The notes beneath the pieces are model-generated. The model saw nothing but the letters and a program-made list of their open reading frames with translations, was not told the origin of the DNA and did no database searches. A DNA stretch of 64,000 bases from Psococerastis gibbosa (lineage: Eukaryota; Arthropoda; Insecta; Psocodea; Psocidae), in the NCBI GenBank assembly GCA_963971405.1, contig OZ020491.1, positions 12,642,855 to 12,706,854 of the forward strand, given 5' to 3'. Shown one piece after another: positions 22,365 to 34,744 of this stretch. Every line of letters starts with the position of its first letter. Within the stretch, counting starts at the first letter, position 1. The position numbers were made by a program, and so were the translations under genes.

Positions 22365-24350
22365 GGACCCAGCCATATTGCCTAAGATCTTTTACTAAAA
22401 CCTTGTGTAATGGGCTGAATTTGGTGGGAAATTGACAGACTATTTTTGAAGTGTTGGGGTACGCGTCGGTCATTTTAACCAGTTAAACGTATAGGTAGAA
22501 CAGTTTATTTATGTGTATTGTTATTTTTGACTCTTTTTAAATGATTCGGATTCATATTGCATTTGCAAGATCAGTGCTTTTTTAGTGAAAAAAGGATTAT
22601 AGTGTGTGTTATGTGTTCTGCCACTATGATATCATTTACAAGGGAAGAAGGAACCACCACCCCGTGAAGCTAGGTCTGCGCTTGCATGAAATCTCCCTAC
22701 TATTGAACAGTCAGAGCCGGAAAGGATTTTTTGAAGTGAAACTTCTTTATCAACGTTGGGAGAAAAAAATCGTATATTTAATATTTTTCGGTTACGCGTT
22801 ACGCGCCATCCTCATGGATGACGCTCATTTTTTGGCAGATGTAGAAGGCCTATCTTAATTTTTTTTATACCCATGTCTTCGTCTGTTCTCCCTCTTTCAG
22901 GCCATGCTATATTTGTTGTGATACGGCAAAGGGTTCGATTTTAATCGAAAATAAGCCTTTTTCAGCCGCGTTTTGGGAGGTGTTAATGTCAATTTGAAAA
23001 CTTCAAAAACTTTGGTTCTTTTCCACCTTCCTTACTCTTTCTAGTTTTTTTTACATGTGTAGCGAGTTACAAGTTGTTTTTTAACGTCTCTTCGTACGCG
23101 TTCAGTAACTGTCTTTAGCAGGCCTTATTCACACAAAGAATGAAATAATGAGGGACGGAGTTGCAACTGTTTATAGGCTTGTTATAAGAAAGGACAAGGT
23201 TGAAAATGATGAGGTTAGGTAAGTGACAGATAGCCAGCTAGCAATCATGGGTGATGATAGATAGCTATCTGACAGAGGGTGTTGCACTTACGGGACATTT
23301 AGGGCTATTTCTGCGCGCAGAGGTGTAGAGGCCAAGGTATCGTAGTTATGGGTAAAGTCGTGAGCGCGTGGTAAAGGTTTAATGCACTCGAAAGTTCAAC
23401 TGCAGCGCGATGTTATTTACTAAATTGTTAATAATTAGGGCATCCAACGAAGTTGTTAGCGCTGTCAAGCGTTGATCTACATACTGTACAGAAGAGATAA
23501 GATATTCGCTCCGGCCAAGGAGATTTTTTTTAAATTCCTTCAACCAATCAGAGTACGCCCTGGGTACTTCCAAATATGACCAAATCCCATTGAGGCTGAA
23601 AAACGTGCTCGGAATGGTTTCCAAGAAGACGTGAAAGGTGACATCTGTAATCACCAAATATCATTGAAAGGTCTCCATCCATAAGGACTGGACAGCCCTG
23701 GCCAGATATTGGAACATGACTGTGCCGCCCAATATTCATTACATTTATTTTCTAAAGGTGGTGGTTACGGTTGGGTGCTGTAGCCCACTTGATGTTTTAT
23801 CAGACGTTATTTGGGAGTAAAGGACGAACTGGAATGAAAGCGTAATAGAGCCAGGTCCAACAGTCAGATATTTTCAATATTTTTTTTAACATTCCCCCCC
23901 AAAAAATACAGTGTCAGGGATACTCTGTGGCATGAGCGGCGCCCTATCGCTAAAGGGCTGTAAGGGCCTGGGGGAGTCCCCCAATGATTTACGTAAGTGG
24001 GGGAGCCGGCACGGACATCTGCCGCCCCCCTTAGTGTTTGTTTACATTTGACCACCACCGTCGGACCCAACCTCATTTGCAGATGAAGACGCCTGCACTG
24101 TTGGGTCTTCTTAAAAGGGTTATACTAATTGAATCTTTCGGGTTGTGATGAGGGTGTTGGACCGTATAGAATTACCACAGCCAAATGTTACGAGTTAATG
24201 TTTGCTATTGGTTTGCATTTTCACACTGGGTATGCTTTCTAGCGATGTACAGAGTATGTGGGTAGAAATTCGCGGCTTATTAAGTAAAATGTCGTCATCT
24301 GACTTTTCTGTTTAAAATTGACAATTACTGGGTGAATGGATCCAGGATAA
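22365..24350. other. no recognised feature; local GC-rich patch
   Basis: 23930-24110 is GC-rich and contains ggggcggcag-type sequence on the minus strand with weak inverted ends (ggtccaacagt / actgttgggtc). That is not enough to call an element. Confidence 0.35.
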
Positions 24351-24352
24351 TG

Positions 24353-24790
24353 TTAACTAACGCAAGCTCCTTCACGATATGATGATAAGCTATTTCGATT
24401 TATGTCAATTGTTAGGTCCAACTGTGATAACGTGTTGTAGAGGCTAGGCAGTCGACGGAGTGTGGAATTACACCTATAATTTGTAGCGGATAGCGGAACA
24501 TGGAATAGGCTGTTTCGACGAAGATTTTGAGAAGTTGGTACGTGGAGCTGGAAGTTTGCAAGAATTACTGGACAGTCTATATGATGTCTGACAACTTTGA
24601 AGAGTAAAAGCGAGTCAAGGAATTTCCGCATTTTTGAGAGACTTTGAAGAGAAATGTTAAAATTTTGATGCCGTGCATACCTTAAGAATCTATTCTGGAC
24701 CCTTCCAATGCTTTGGACGTGCTTTGAATAAAATATAAAATATACTCGTAACATGAATTACTCCAAACGTTAACCGTCGATTTTAGAGCT
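24353..24790 (-). pseudogene. non-LTR retrotransposon relic, end of RT and C-terminal domain
   Basis: The minus-strand frame from 24754 to the stop at 24353 gives 133 residues: SIGRVQNRFLRYARHQ, then SKMRKFLDSLLLFKV and SLYNTLSQLDLTIDINR. The IxxVQxRFLRYA block followed by a helical region is typical of the stretch after the reverse-transcriptase fingers/palm in Jockey- and CR1-type LINEs. Upstream, STVNVWSNS occurs in another frame, so at least one frameshift is present. The rest of the element is missing. Confidence 0.75.
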
Positions 24791-25392
24791 AAAGATGAGC
24801 AAATTGGGGAGCAGAGGCCAATCAAGTCCTAAAATGTGGATAAACACCAAGAATTAGGGAAAACAAACAAACGCTACAAACTCAACCGAATTAGTTGCAT
24901 GAACGGCCTTCGTACATCGTGCGCATCGGGTTGACCTCACTGTACGGGGGATAGTACCCAAGTTTAAAATATGCGATAGTGCTTGTGACATAAACAAGGC
25001 TAGCTATGATTTAACCGAACGCAAGCCAAAGTCTAATTACAAATTGAGAAATTGGAATTTCATTATGGCCCCCGCATGAGAAACACCTAGGATAATTTAT
25101 TTTCCAGACATTGTACTATCCTTGGGTGATCGGGAATAATAAACGTAACTTTTTTTAAACTGAATATTTATTTGAAACTAAGCTTTTGACTTTATTATAC
25201 TTTCTTGTCAATTACTTGTTGATTACTTGATTGTATAATTTAACAGAAATATTTATTTATTTATTATTTATTTATTTATTATTTATTTAAGCTGATTTGA
25301 GCAATATACGCAACAGCTGAAAAATCACGGTAATTTGGCTGAGGCATACTGTGCAAGTGTTACGCGATAAACAGTCATCTTGTAATGTAATT

Positions 25393-25643
25393 TTAATTTT
25401 TGAAGGACTTTTTATGGACCCTGGCCCACTTTAATGGTCCATAGGTCCCTTGTTCAATGCCAACGACCCCATGGATTTCGGATATTATTTGCGCATTGTA
25501 TATATGCAGTTTTTTCGGTCATTAGTAAACTGGTATACGCTCTCGATGTCTACCTACACCGGCTACAAGCGATAATGGACAAGCTGAGACAAGCTCACCA
25601 TTGACACACTGAAACAGGCGAAAGGATGACTTAACCAAGTACA
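25393..25643 (-). repeat. dispersed repeat D, copy 2
   Basis: Reverse-complement relative of 21051-21288 over nearly its whole length, including ggacctatggaccat and gtagccggtgtaggtag. Confidence 0.75.
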
Positions 25644-25664
25644 GATACGAGTCTAAATGCGAAC

Positions 25665-26480
25665 TTGGTTTAATCTAAATAATAATGTTTCATGCACGAC
25701 ATAAAGCGGGTCATTTTTTCATCGGGCCTGGGTCCACTCAACAGTGGTGGGTATATTGTCTTCACAGTTTGAGGAAAAATTATCCCAAACAGAGCAGTGG
25801 TAAAAAAATTAGATATTTCACCTATGTCCTCAGACCTGCTCGTGATAGGTCGTTGTGCTTCAGATTTTTTCTTGGATTGATGAAACTGTTGAAGATCGCT
25901 TGTTTGTAAATCTATCGGAAAATGATTTACGTATATGTCTTCCTGCCTGCCACTATTTCCCCGCTTCCAGGACATTGTTCGTAGAATTTACAATATATTT
26001 TTTATATTTATTATATATTTTTATATTTACAAATATAATATTAATAATTATGTAATTGTAATAATGTTTGAATAATTATAATTAAAAAATTATTGTAATG
26101 TGAATACTTGTAGAAAAATACATGTTATTATTTATTTATTTATTTACTTATCACGAGGATGGTCGTATCTACTCAAAAAATATCTATAACTTGAATAAAG
26201 CGTGACATTGTAGTGGTATCCTAGGGACATGGGATATTTTACGACTTCTTTGAAAACTTCTTCGAAGCAAACTTTCCTTTCAAATTAGCTTCCTTTTCGG
26301 GAGCCCAACCACGTTTCACCTTTTCGCTCTTGAGCACCCCCTAATTGTATTCCTACCTTTATACTTATTTGGGAGCCCGTGAATAAGCCACCTCCTTGTG
26401 CGGGAAACTTTTCAGCTCATAGCACATGAAAGGACTAGATGTACTTATAATCTCCGTGTCACGAACTGAACTGATAAGTA
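25665..26480. other. AT-rich intron, no gene
   Basis: Includes TTTA-type microsatellite tracts at 25252-25290 (just upstream) and 26125-26150. Nothing else is supported. Confidence 0.4.
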
Positions 26481-26487
26481 AACCGAA

Positions 26488-26856
26488 ACTCCCAAATATT
26501 GTTTTATAAGGTCAAAATTTACAGGATATATCGATTTTAGAGTTTTCATTGAGGACTAAGTAAATATAAAAAATTTCCATTTTGATGTAGGAACTCCTAC
26601 CACCGTGTCTACTCCCAAATATTGTTTTATAAAGTCAAAATTTACAGGATATATCGATTTTAGAGTTTTCATTGAGGACTAAGTAAATATAAAAAATTTC
26701 CATTTTGATGTAGGAACTCCTTCCACCGTGTCTACTCCCAAATATTGTTTTATAAAGTCAAAATTTACAGGATATATCGATTTTAGAGTTTTCATTGAGG
26801 ACTAAGTAAATACAAAAAATTTCCATTTTGATGTAGGAACTCCTTCCACCGTGTCT
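26488..26856. repeat. tandem repeat, 3.0 units of 123 bp
   Basis: Units start at 26488, 26611 and 26734, each beginning actcccaaatattg and ending ccaccgtgtct. Differences between units are limited to a few substitutions. The array is an exact number of units. Confidence 0.93.
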
Positions 26857-27064
26857 ACTATTATGGGCACAAATCATTTCCCATATCTATGGCCAATCGT
26901 TGATAGTGGCGGTACTATTATAATGTCTATGCAGTCAAAATGGATTCAGGAAAAAACAAAGTAAACTTTTTAAATTATTTATTTATAAATGTAGGGGAAC
27001 GTTTCATCTATTTACTATTTCTTATGTTATTGCTGTGGAGGAACTCCAAACGAGGCCATTCCTA

Positions 27065-28160
27065 CGTACGTTAGCTCTATCACGATGGATGAATGCACAA
27101 TGATGCCTTCTGACCAAATGAAACCTAGGTTTGACTTTGAACGTAGCTTTGAATCCAGAATCTCATTAAGAGAAGGATGGAAGCAAAGTGATCTGAGTGC
27201 CGGCCCAAATACACTAGTACGGTATACTGATGGAAGTAAGACTGATAAAGGTACAGGCTTGGGGATATATGGTGTAAACTATGATTAATCCATTAGCATT
27301 ACCCTAGGAAAATTTTGTAGTTTTCCAGACAGAAATATGTGCTATATATGAGTGCATAAGAGAAAACTTGAATATGGGATGCATAGGCAAGACCATACAC
27401 ATTTATTCTGACAGCCAAGCCTCTATAAAGGCTTTGTAACAGTAAATATTTATTCTATGCTTTGTAATCCTACCGGACTACATCAAAAATGGTTTGGGAG
27501 TGGAAAAAATACTCCAGAGGCTGAGTAAGGACAATAAGGTCATTATCGAATGGGTACCTGGCCATACTGGAGTAGAAGGAAACGAGCATGCGGATAAGTT
27601 AACGAATAAGGGCTCGGATACATTATTTATTGGGCCAGAGCCAAAAAGCGGTATATTGTACGGTCATACGCAGACCGCTATTGGCAGATGGATACAAAGA
27701 AATAAAATTAAAAACTGGCACAGTCAGAACAACGAGGATTTAAAATCTCGGAATCCTACCAGCCAGGAAACTCATTCAAAACCTACTGTTGCTTAGTAGG
27801 TTAGAGATAAGGAAAATAGTTGGACTACTGACTGTTCACTGCAACTTGAGACATCACCTGCACAGAATCAAAGTCTACAAATACGTCTATGCAGGTGGTG
27901 TGATATGGAGGACGAGACAGCAGATCATGTTACACTAGAATGTGAAGCTCTAGCCCGACATCGCCTAAGGACCATACCTGGGTCGGAGTTAGAGAACATA
28001 CGTCGAGACCCCGTAAAGCTAACCCGTAACTTTTTAAAGAGATCGGGTATTTTAGACGGGGAATAAGGTGAAAAAGCGGTTGCAATAGAGCTATTAGGTC
28101 GACGCAAAAATACTGCAAAAAAAAAGTTATTGCTGTACAATTGGTTTTTAATGTAAAATT
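27065..28160 (+). pseudogene. LINE relic with ribonuclease H domain and CCHC knuckle
   Basis: Three frames together show an RNase H domain: TLVRYTDGSKTDKGTGLGIYG (first Asp), VFQTEICAIYECIREN (Glu), IHIYSDSQASIKAL (second Asp) and WVPGHTGVEGNEHADKLT (last Asp). It is followed by a CCHC motif, CRWCDMEDETADHVTLEC, near 27890-27945. RNase H followed by a C-terminal zinc knuckle is characteristic of I/R1/Jockey-group non-LTR retrotransposons. In-frame stops (27286, 27437) and frameshifts break it, so it is dead. The endonuclease and RT parts are not in the window. Confidence 0.87.
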
Positions 28161-28164
28161 GAAG

Positions 28165-29410
28165 TTTGTGCACCTATTGTTAAAGGGTTTCTCTCCGTTT
28201 GTCTCAGCGCTAAACACCTATAAACCTTATACGTATAAAAAGCTTTCATTGCGTGTATCATCGCTCTGATATGCCTGGCAAAAATTTTTTAGTGGGTGAA
28301 TACGACTTAATATTGTATGTGTTAAAAATGAGAGAAGCGAGACTGCAATTTCTCCGCCTGGACCAGACGCATGCCACTTTCCAGTCTCGTCTTTACCAAA
28401 AATCAGTATTTTTATACAATCACTATAGTATCGCATTAGTAGCAGTAGTCTGCTTCCGATTGGATCTGACATACTGGAATCCTTTGTTTTTGATATTTCT
28501 TTAAAGTTTAAATTTCCACATGTTATATGTTATTTTCTTTTGTGCTTGCTATAAAAACCAAACACACACAGAAGAAAAAAAAAGTACGTATGATGGATTC
28601 CTTCTGAAGATGGAGTTGTCCTATACTTAGAATTCAATACAGGAGTCCTCTACGAATTCCCCCAGTTCACCACTTTGGAGACGCTTCAAGGTAGAAACAG
28701 ATTGGCGCTTTCCAGGACATTTAATTTCCGTATGATTGATGCTTATTTTATCGCGCGGCAGCCATCTTGTCGCGACGCGTATAGCTATCGTGTCTTTCTG
28801 TCTCTTAAACACCCCTGTTCGTCTTTTGTAAGTTGTAACATATCATGCTATCTCCTCCGTCATATCACTTAAGTTTTGACAGTCGTATTCATATGCATTT
28901 TGTAAGTTTTCTTGGTTTTCGTTGGTACTCGTACAATCTTTACTTTTAAAGCTGTACATGCATTGTGAGAAGGTATGTTTTCCTTACTTCCAATGCTTGG
29001 CGTGTTTTAGTTCAAACTCTTCACTTTCATCGTAAACTTCTTCTTAAGTTTCTGGAAAATCTTTCAATCTTAGTTCTCAATCCGTGTGGTTTTGAGCTCT
29101 ATGCATAGGTTCCGAACGCCAATTTTTTGTTTAGGGCTTCTACGTGCGTCTTCTTTGGCTGAACACGATCATTCTTGCTCCCAAAGGCGTTGAAAAATTT
29201 GCCAGGTCGTATAAATCGACCCGTTCATTTGGAGTTACTCTTCGAGAGAGATGTGATCTCTAAGTGATATTTTTAATATTCTTCTGTGGCACCATAATGT
29301 CAAAGATTTCAAACTCAGGTGATAACTTATTCAAATAACCATAGGCCTAGTAAACCTGTAGGTTGTGCGGTTATGGAATACTTTACTTTTACTTACTTTT
29401 ACATCGTCTT
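28165..29410. other. no recognised feature
   Basis: Nothing beyond short frames. Confidence 0.4.
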
Positions 29411-29415
29411 TGTCC

Positions 29416-29665
29416 TCAGGGAGGGTCGGCGGCACGGCAGCGGCGTTTCCAAACAACTCTGTTTAGAGCGTCTTCCTTGTTCAGGGCGAGAGCCCTTATA
29501 TCCTCTTCGATTTTTCTGGGGAGTGTCATTTTCGGTCATGGGGTCCAGGGAGTGTCATGTTCTGTATACGCTTTAGGAGGGATGTTTCCTCTCTCCTCTG
29601 GACGTGGCCCCACCATCTGAGTCTTCTTTTCCTCAGTTTCAGTGCGACATCAGCAGCAGCAGGAA
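29416..29665 (-). pseudogene. LINE C-terminal relic, frameshifted
   Basis: The minus strand shows KLRKRRLRWWGHVQRREE, then in another frame KIEEDIRALALNKEDALNR ending VVWKRRCRAADPP and a stop at 29416-29418. Together they match the layout of an RTE-like C-terminus (LRWxGHVxRR, a conserved Trp region, then EDxRxLxLxxxDAxxRxxW). The GRP-type linker between the blocks is lost or shifted. It is a different element from the 2.9-kb LINE. Confidence 0.72.
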
Positions 29666-29669
29666 TGAG

Positions 29670-32600
29670 TCTTATAAAAGTGAAAAAAAACTGTGAAACT
29701 GACTTTTCAATCATTTTTGTTCCAGGTAAGCAATATAATATGATTCTGTGGACATAAAAGTGTCTTCTTTTAAACGAAGAAATGGGCAAGTTGAAAGTTT
29801 ATAGGCGGGACGTCTTCGGGTCCACCAGAATACCGTCATTGAAACAGAAGTTGAATGTATTGTTTCGAATCTTGTTTGCCCGGCAGATTAAGGTGTGTAG
29901 CCTCAAGGGGGGGTATCAATCTCATGGATTACCAAAATGAAGGGAAGCGTAGGAGGAAACAATATGTAAAGTTCGAAAGTTCCTTGACTAATTATGGTAA
30001 TTTAACTAATCAAAGATGGCTTAACCACCCCTTATCCCTTCGTCAAGCTCTAGGCTCTCCTGCTATGTGAGCATACAATAACATAACTAATTAAAATTAA
30101 TTAATTTTTTTCGTATTCATAAAAGTTTTCTTTAGAGTTTAAAATTAGGTCATTTTTATAATAAGACATCTTACGTATAGGGAGGAGTCCTTAGAGAAAT
30201 GACGACCAAACCGAATGTTTCGATTGGTTGAGCGCAAGCATTTTGCTATACGAAAGTTCTCCATTCGGAGTGTAACATTCCATTTAATGGTGATTTTGTT
30301 GAATATTTTAATTTTTACCTCAATGGCATCCATCGAATTTTACAACTCGTTTGCTTCCAGCGGTCTTACCAGCCCATGAATGTTTCTTCCCCAATTCGTG
30401 CAATGTAATAAACCTGCTTTGTCGAGCAAGCTCAATAAGCATAACTGGGGGTTGATAGTTTCAATTTGCTTGGGTATGACTGGAATTTAGCATTTGTACA
30501 ATGGTGCGGGAGCATCATCCCCTAGGTTACCTTTACCGAGGGGGGAGGAAGCGGGGAGGTTATAAATGAAAATGATGCTGGGCCCCTTGCAGTACGTGTT
30601 CCTGCATTTCCCTGGCTGTAATCCAGAGGGGTGCGGGGAAGGGGGGGGGGTTATGATCCTGAGGACGTCTCTCTTTAAAACTTGAAAGTCATTCCAAATT
30701 ATTGGGGGGTTATCTTGCGGAAGTGTGCTTACAAACACTCTATGGCGTAGGAATATACAAGTTTGGAAGGGAAGCGAGCTTTTAGTGGCGTCTCAAAACC
30801 TTTTGCTCTTTTTTTAATGGCTTGCCGCGACAGCCAGTTCTGTGGCTTATGTTAACACCCGGTCATAATTTTATCCCTACATCTCGACCACCTGTCTTAA
30901 CAATAGTTCTATTCTCCTTCTTCTGAAGTATTTGCTCCAAATTTGTGAAGTAAAAGGTCTTACTTCCTTTTATGAATTCCATTGAATAGCTTCACACAAA
31001 ACCAAAATATCACCAAGAAGCAAGCATAAAGAAAATATCTGGAAATGGAATGAAATATTGCAGTGGAAATGGCTCAACAACGAAAAAAACGAAATTCTCG
31101 CGTTTTTCCAGCGGAAAACCTGGAGGATGGGAATGGGCCTTCCAGCAGTGAAAAAGGAAAACATCGTAAACTAATTTATCAACCGTAGAAAGCTGTAGTT
31201 ACAACTATATTTCTTCCAAAAAGGCTTTTTAAAAAAAAAAACTTGTTAGAAATCCATAAAAAACGAAATTTGGGAAAGTGAGCCACTCAGTGCGGGCTTA
31301 AAGGAAGCAAACAAAATTGGAAATAGCTGGACCTAAAAGAGATTATTACAATTTTTAAGCGCCCTTCAACTTCGCTCTCCGCATTCCTGGAAATCCTCCC
31401 TTTTTTAGAGCCGAGGACCAAGGGATGGGGAGGAGGAAGAGCTTCTCCATATACCTTGTTTGCACAAGATATTTTTTATTAGGAAATGTTGAGTTGACTT
31501 CTATATCATATGAACGTATTTTTTTTTCTTTTGCTCTGATTCACTGTTACGAGACTGATATTCTTTGGTACTGTATTACAATACAGTGAACTTACAATAC
31601 AATGCGAACTTGACAATACTTGTATAAGGAAAAGTATCAGCAGGTATTGCATATATACATATATCCGAGCCTAACTTAAATTAGAAAGTTTTATATAAAA
31701 GAGGAAAAAATATATATATACTGTATGTGTATGGGTTGAATTGAGGCTGCAATACAATATACCTCATTGTTCACATGTATTTTACAATAAGTGAAATTTT
31801 TACCACTTATCTGGGCAATTTTGCGGCGATTTCTAGTGATGTTACTTTCCGCAATGGATAGAAAACTTCCTTGAGAACTGGAAATTTATGCTGCCTAATG
31901 AAAGCGATTTTTGTTACGACTCATAGGTTTATCTATAGACATTTTTGAATGGTGAATTGAATACTACTTTAATTAGTTTTTCGAAGACTGAATTAAATCT
32001 CTTAAAGAAAATTCGCCAACGCGAGCATGAAAATGAAAATTTAATCAAAGATGAAAGCAAATATAAAAGCCTTTGGGCAAGGCTATGCAAACAAAAAGGC
32101 GGGAGATCAAATCATGAAAACAAGGGAAACAATGAATACTGAATGAAAGGCTTCAAATTTTAGGATGAACTAAATGAAGAAGGGGAGCAGATAAGAGGGT
32201 AAGACTGCTAAAAACTTTGGAAATCCCTAGAACCCGACTAGACGAAAAAGGAGTCGGAAAGGCGGCAGATAATCCAAAAAGACTCACCTTCTATAGAAAT
32301 CAAAATCGAATCCGATATTTGAAAAAAGGAAGGAAAACTCGGGGAAACAAATCATAAACGGTTTGAAACGAAGAGAAGGGAACTTTTTGGTCGGCGTTTT
32401 CTTGCGTTTTGTAGTGAAAACTTTGGTTATTTCTCGAGATGTTTTCCTATCCATTCATTGCACGCGTCTTTTTCCATCTACCTACTGTCCATTTATGACT
32501 CTTTGGTCTCCACCGGGGAGGGGGGAGCAATATTATGAAGTGCTGAGGGGTGGGATAATGTAGAGTGATGATATGGGGCTGTTTTGATCGCTTTTTCGGA

Positions 32601-32860
32601 GTCTGAAAGTCGCTTTCACATTTCATTATTTTTCAAGATTCAATATTATCTGTGTGCTTGACGCATAGTAGTTCATAATCCTAGCCGTAATTATCAATTT
32701 GTGCTACAGTATAATATACGATAACTCTTACTAATCTTCGAAATTTTGTATATGTATATGCTGAGTATATAGTTTGGTTTTACAGGAAGAAACAGCGGCA
32801 AGTATTGCTTTTATTTTAACTTGAATTACGGTAACCATAAAAATATTCAGTATTATCATC
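29670..32860. other. long stretch without recognised feature
   Basis: Contains G-rich runs near 30540-30645 and AT-rich segments. No homologous copies elsewhere in the window and no domain were recognised. Confidence 0.4.
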
Positions 32861-32864
32861 TTCC

Positions 32865-33259
32865 TTAAGAGGAAGCTGGCCGTACACATTGGCCACCCCT
32901 TGATCACAACAAAAGAGGTTGGTTTTTATTTTTTATTTAACTTTTTTGTTTATTTTATAGAAATTAGGTATATTCAATTGGTGTAGAGGACCATTTCATG
33001 CATCGCTCTACGAAGGACTTTTTTTTTGTGCAGGAGTTTTTCCGTGAAACTGATAATAGGCAGAATTTTACCGAATTATCCAATTCATGGACAAATTATA
33101 GCATTAAAAATGAAAAAAAACACCTTATAATAGGGTGTATGAAATAGTTCTCTACCAATTGAATATACCAAATTTCTATAAAATAAATAAAATAGCTAAA
33201 TAAAAAATATTTTGTTGTGACCCAGGGGTGGCCAATGTATACGGCCAGTATCCTCTTAA
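32865..33259. mobile_element. TIR element with ~130-bp arms and TTAA ends
   Basis: The left arm starts ttaagaggaagctggccgta and the reverse-complemented right arm ttaagaggatactggccgta. Similarity continues through cattggccacccct, cacaacaaaa and ggtatattcaattggt for about 130 bp. TTAA lies at both extremities and could be the target duplication, as in piggyBac-like elements, though the inner ends do not begin with the usual CCC. The interior is non-coding. Confidence 0.68.
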
Positions 33260-33507
33260 TATTTTTATGAAAGGAAGCAGACTTTAATAACTGTAAATGG
33301 ACCTACTGCATATAATAAATACAATGAGGGCTATACCAGGTATTACTAGTAGATAGCAAGGCTAATACGATTATTAGGATGCAAACATTCTTTTATAGGA
33401 TTTTTCAGCTATCCCACATATTGATTTTTTTTTTAATTTTAACGGTTAAATAAGGAAAACTTAGAGCTATACAATTTGCTAATGCAGCTTTTGTCAAACT
33501 CCCATTT

Positions 33508-33678
33508 ATAAATAATAAATAAAAACTTACTTTTTGTTTTATTACTAAGCCGACCTAGCGGCGTTGGGGCTGTACTTGACATGCCCTTCGAAGCATGGCC
33601 AAAAAATATGTGCGGGAATCGAACCAACAACCTTTCAGTTGAATGTCAGAGTTCGTACCACTACTTTGCATGTCATGT
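33508..33678 (-). repeat. tRNA-derived SINE (family S, copy 4)
   Basis: Reverse complement of the S family: box-B-like ggttcgattccc (from gggaatcgaacc), cttcgaagcatggccaaaaa on the plus strand, and an A/T tail at 33508-33530. Confidence 0.75.
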
Positions 33679-33679
33679 C

Positions 33680-34485
33680 AATAAATTAAGGATATGGATA
33701 GCTTACCGCACTGTCACAATATGATAGCATTGGACTTTTCAATTTACCTTCTTTGTTTGCTGTTTAAAACGTTCTGCTTCGCATAGCAGTCTGAATCCTG
33801 CAACTTAATTGTAAATTCCGTCTGAACTAATCGGAAATAGAGGAAAGCAAAAAAGGAAAATGATTGTACAGAAGCAGTCGACGAGAAATTAATGAACATT
33901 GCTGAAAAAGCTAAGACAGGGGGTATAAATGGGTGGGGGCAGGGACGGATATCTCTTTTTCTGAAAGTAGGATCTTATATCCGTGAGACAAAGAAAGAGG
34001 GGATCATTTTCCGAGACAATGCGCCTCAATGTTCTTTGAATTTTCAAAACTGCTCGAAAACCTCCATTTTTAACGATGATGTTTACTCAAAAGTTTTTCT
34101 GCTGAAATTTATGCCTAGCTGGTCGTCTAGAGTGCGTTTGAGAGATTACCCCCCTTGGAATTGTATATTTCTCAGGTGCGTTCATATACAGATGTAACTT
34201 TGACATAGTACAGTAGCTAAATTTATAATGCACGGTATTATATAATCAAATAAACGATTCCTCAAGTACGACCTAATATCACCTTGTAATTAAATTTTTA
34301 AACTGGGATTGTTAGAGGCCAAAGGCGTAGGATGCTGGTCGCTGTCCTCAGAGAATTGCATTCCAAATCGGCACCCAGAATGGTCGTTTAGGCAATGATT
34401 TTTGCAACTGGGGATCAGATAGGTCATGTGCCGTTGATCCTTTGTCCTTCGGGATGTCCTTCAAACTCATTCGCAGCCCTTTATG
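33680..34485. other. no recognised feature
   Basis: Nothing assignable; a 101-codon plus-strand frame at 33892-34197 has no domain and lacks splice context. Confidence 0.4.
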
Positions 34486-34489
34486 TTAG

Positions 34490-34742
34490 TCTTCATTTAA
34501 TGCCTCTTCTATCGAAGTTTGGCGATCATCATGAGAATTCAGAAGGTGGAGACTGCTGCTCTGAAAAGGGAAGCTGTGCTCTTGCCAAACCACTGCCTCA
34601 AGTTTTTCCACCAGGATGGTCATCTTCTGCCGGGGGCCTTCTGTCCTTCTATCTTCCCTTAGATGATTACATTCAGAAAGCGATACTTTTCGTTTCTCAT
34701 TACATGACCGAAGTATGTTAGTTTCCGTTTCTTAACCGTCAG
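34490..34742 (-). pseudogene. LINE C-terminal relic with internal stops
   Basis: On the minus strand one frame reads KRKLTYFGHVMRNEKYRF, then a stop, GKIEG, a damaged GRR linker, then WWKNLRQWFGKSTASLF and RAAVSTF followed by a stop. The FGHVMRNEKY...GKIEG...NLRQWF pattern is a common end of insect endonuclease/RT LINE ORFs. At least two in-frame stops show that it is inactive. Confidence 0.82.
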
Positions 34743-34744
34743 CA

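Noticed and set aside
23850-24110. TIR element bounded by ggtccaacagt and actgttgggtc
   Set aside because: Only about 10 bp of the ends match and no target duplication is seen.
26488-26856. CRISPR or regulatory array at the 123-bp repeat
   Set aside because: It is a plain head-to-tail tandem repeat without spacers.
34395-34721. 108-codon plus-strand frame
   Set aside because: It is antisense to a recognisable LINE C-terminus.
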